NCBI GenBank assembly: GCA_041628225.1
Contig: JBFKPQ010000022.1
Coordinates: 1 to 22,115 of the forward strand
DNA: 22,115 bases
Source of the DNA: JBFKPQ01 sp041628225
GTDB lineage: Bacteria > Actinomycetota > Acidimicrobiia > Spongiisociales > JAENVV01
Reading direction: 5' to 3'
Shown here piece by piece: positions 22,056 through 22,115 of this stretch. Position 1 is the stretch's first letter, and each line of letters begins with the position of its first letter. Both the position numbers and the translations under genes were made by a program. The notes beneath the pieces are model-generated. The model worked only from the letters and a program-made list of their open reading frames with translations. It was not told the origin of the DNA and ran no database searches.

Positions 22056-22115
22056 GAGCTTCTACCACACCACGTTGAGCCTTCGGGCCGATCCGCGCCG
22101 TGGTTGTTCGCCGAC

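Noticed and set aside
1..22115. CRISPR arrays, tRNA/rRNA genes, insertion sequences, prophage or defence genes
   Set aside because: No regularly spaced repeats, cloverleaf-like sequences, transposase or integrase motifs, or terminal inverted repeats were seen on either strand.

Overview
The window is high-GC DNA (roughly two thirds G+C by eye) with actinobacterial traits. Coding frames are dense and strongly GC3-biased. Several genes lack a Shine-Dalgarno (SD) sequence and instead have a -10-like hexamer placed for leaderless transcription. There is an F420-type PPOX flavin/deazaflavin protein, a Rv2179c-like RNase AS homologue, a lipoprotein NagZ, and small secreted proteins with an EF-hand-like D-x-N-x-D-G motif. 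These traits together suggest an environmental actinobacterium, possibly Acidimicrobiia. That placement is inference; no rRNA or marker gene is present.

Layout. 1-79 is the 3' end of a plus-strand gene, facing a perfect bidirectional hairpin (126-152). 161-4491 is a run of six minus-strand genes: a secreted protein, a polytopic membrane protein, an SDR oxidoreductase, a lipoprotein whose 3' end looks frameshifted, the endolytic transglycosylase MltG, and a small secreted protein followed by its own terminator. 4851-6971 is an orphan MASE1-type histidine kinase. 6972-9263 holds small stress or hypothetical genes: a CsbD-like protein, a 69-aa protein preceded by a split ORF, an RRM RNA-binding protein with a SHOCT-like partner, a PPOX enzyme, and a secreted EF-hand-like protein. 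9401-13247 carries a zinc alcohol dehydrogenase, a degenerate RNase AS-like protein with a MIP channel (one minus-strand unit), and lipoprotein NagZ.

13445-19363 is a complete branched-chain-amino-acid-type (HAAT) ABC importer, livK-livH-livM-livG-livF. The permease and ATPase genes overlap by 1-8 nt. A strong hairpin separates the binding-protein gene from the permeases. LivM has an N-terminal membrane extension of about 300 residues. In this transporter one of the two composite ATP sites (LivF Walker A with LivG signature) departs from consensus, while the other is canonical. 19372-19582 is a frameshifted remnant of a small gene. 19605-22055 is a convergent dimethylglycine/sarcosine dehydrogenase-like FAD-GcvT fusion, which raises the possibility that the importer feeds a methylated-amine or amino-acid substrate to it.

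The most interesting directly visible signals are: (i) five SD-less genes with an xANNNT hexamer exactly 6 nt before the start codon; (ii) three small genes each apparently interrupted by a single extra base; (iii) the asymmetric ATP sites and extended LivM of the liv importer; (iv) the RRM leader with hairpins covering the ribosome-binding site. I see no CRISPR array, tRNA, rRNA, insertion sequence, phage or recognisable defence system, and nothing that amounts to a clearly new multi-gene system.
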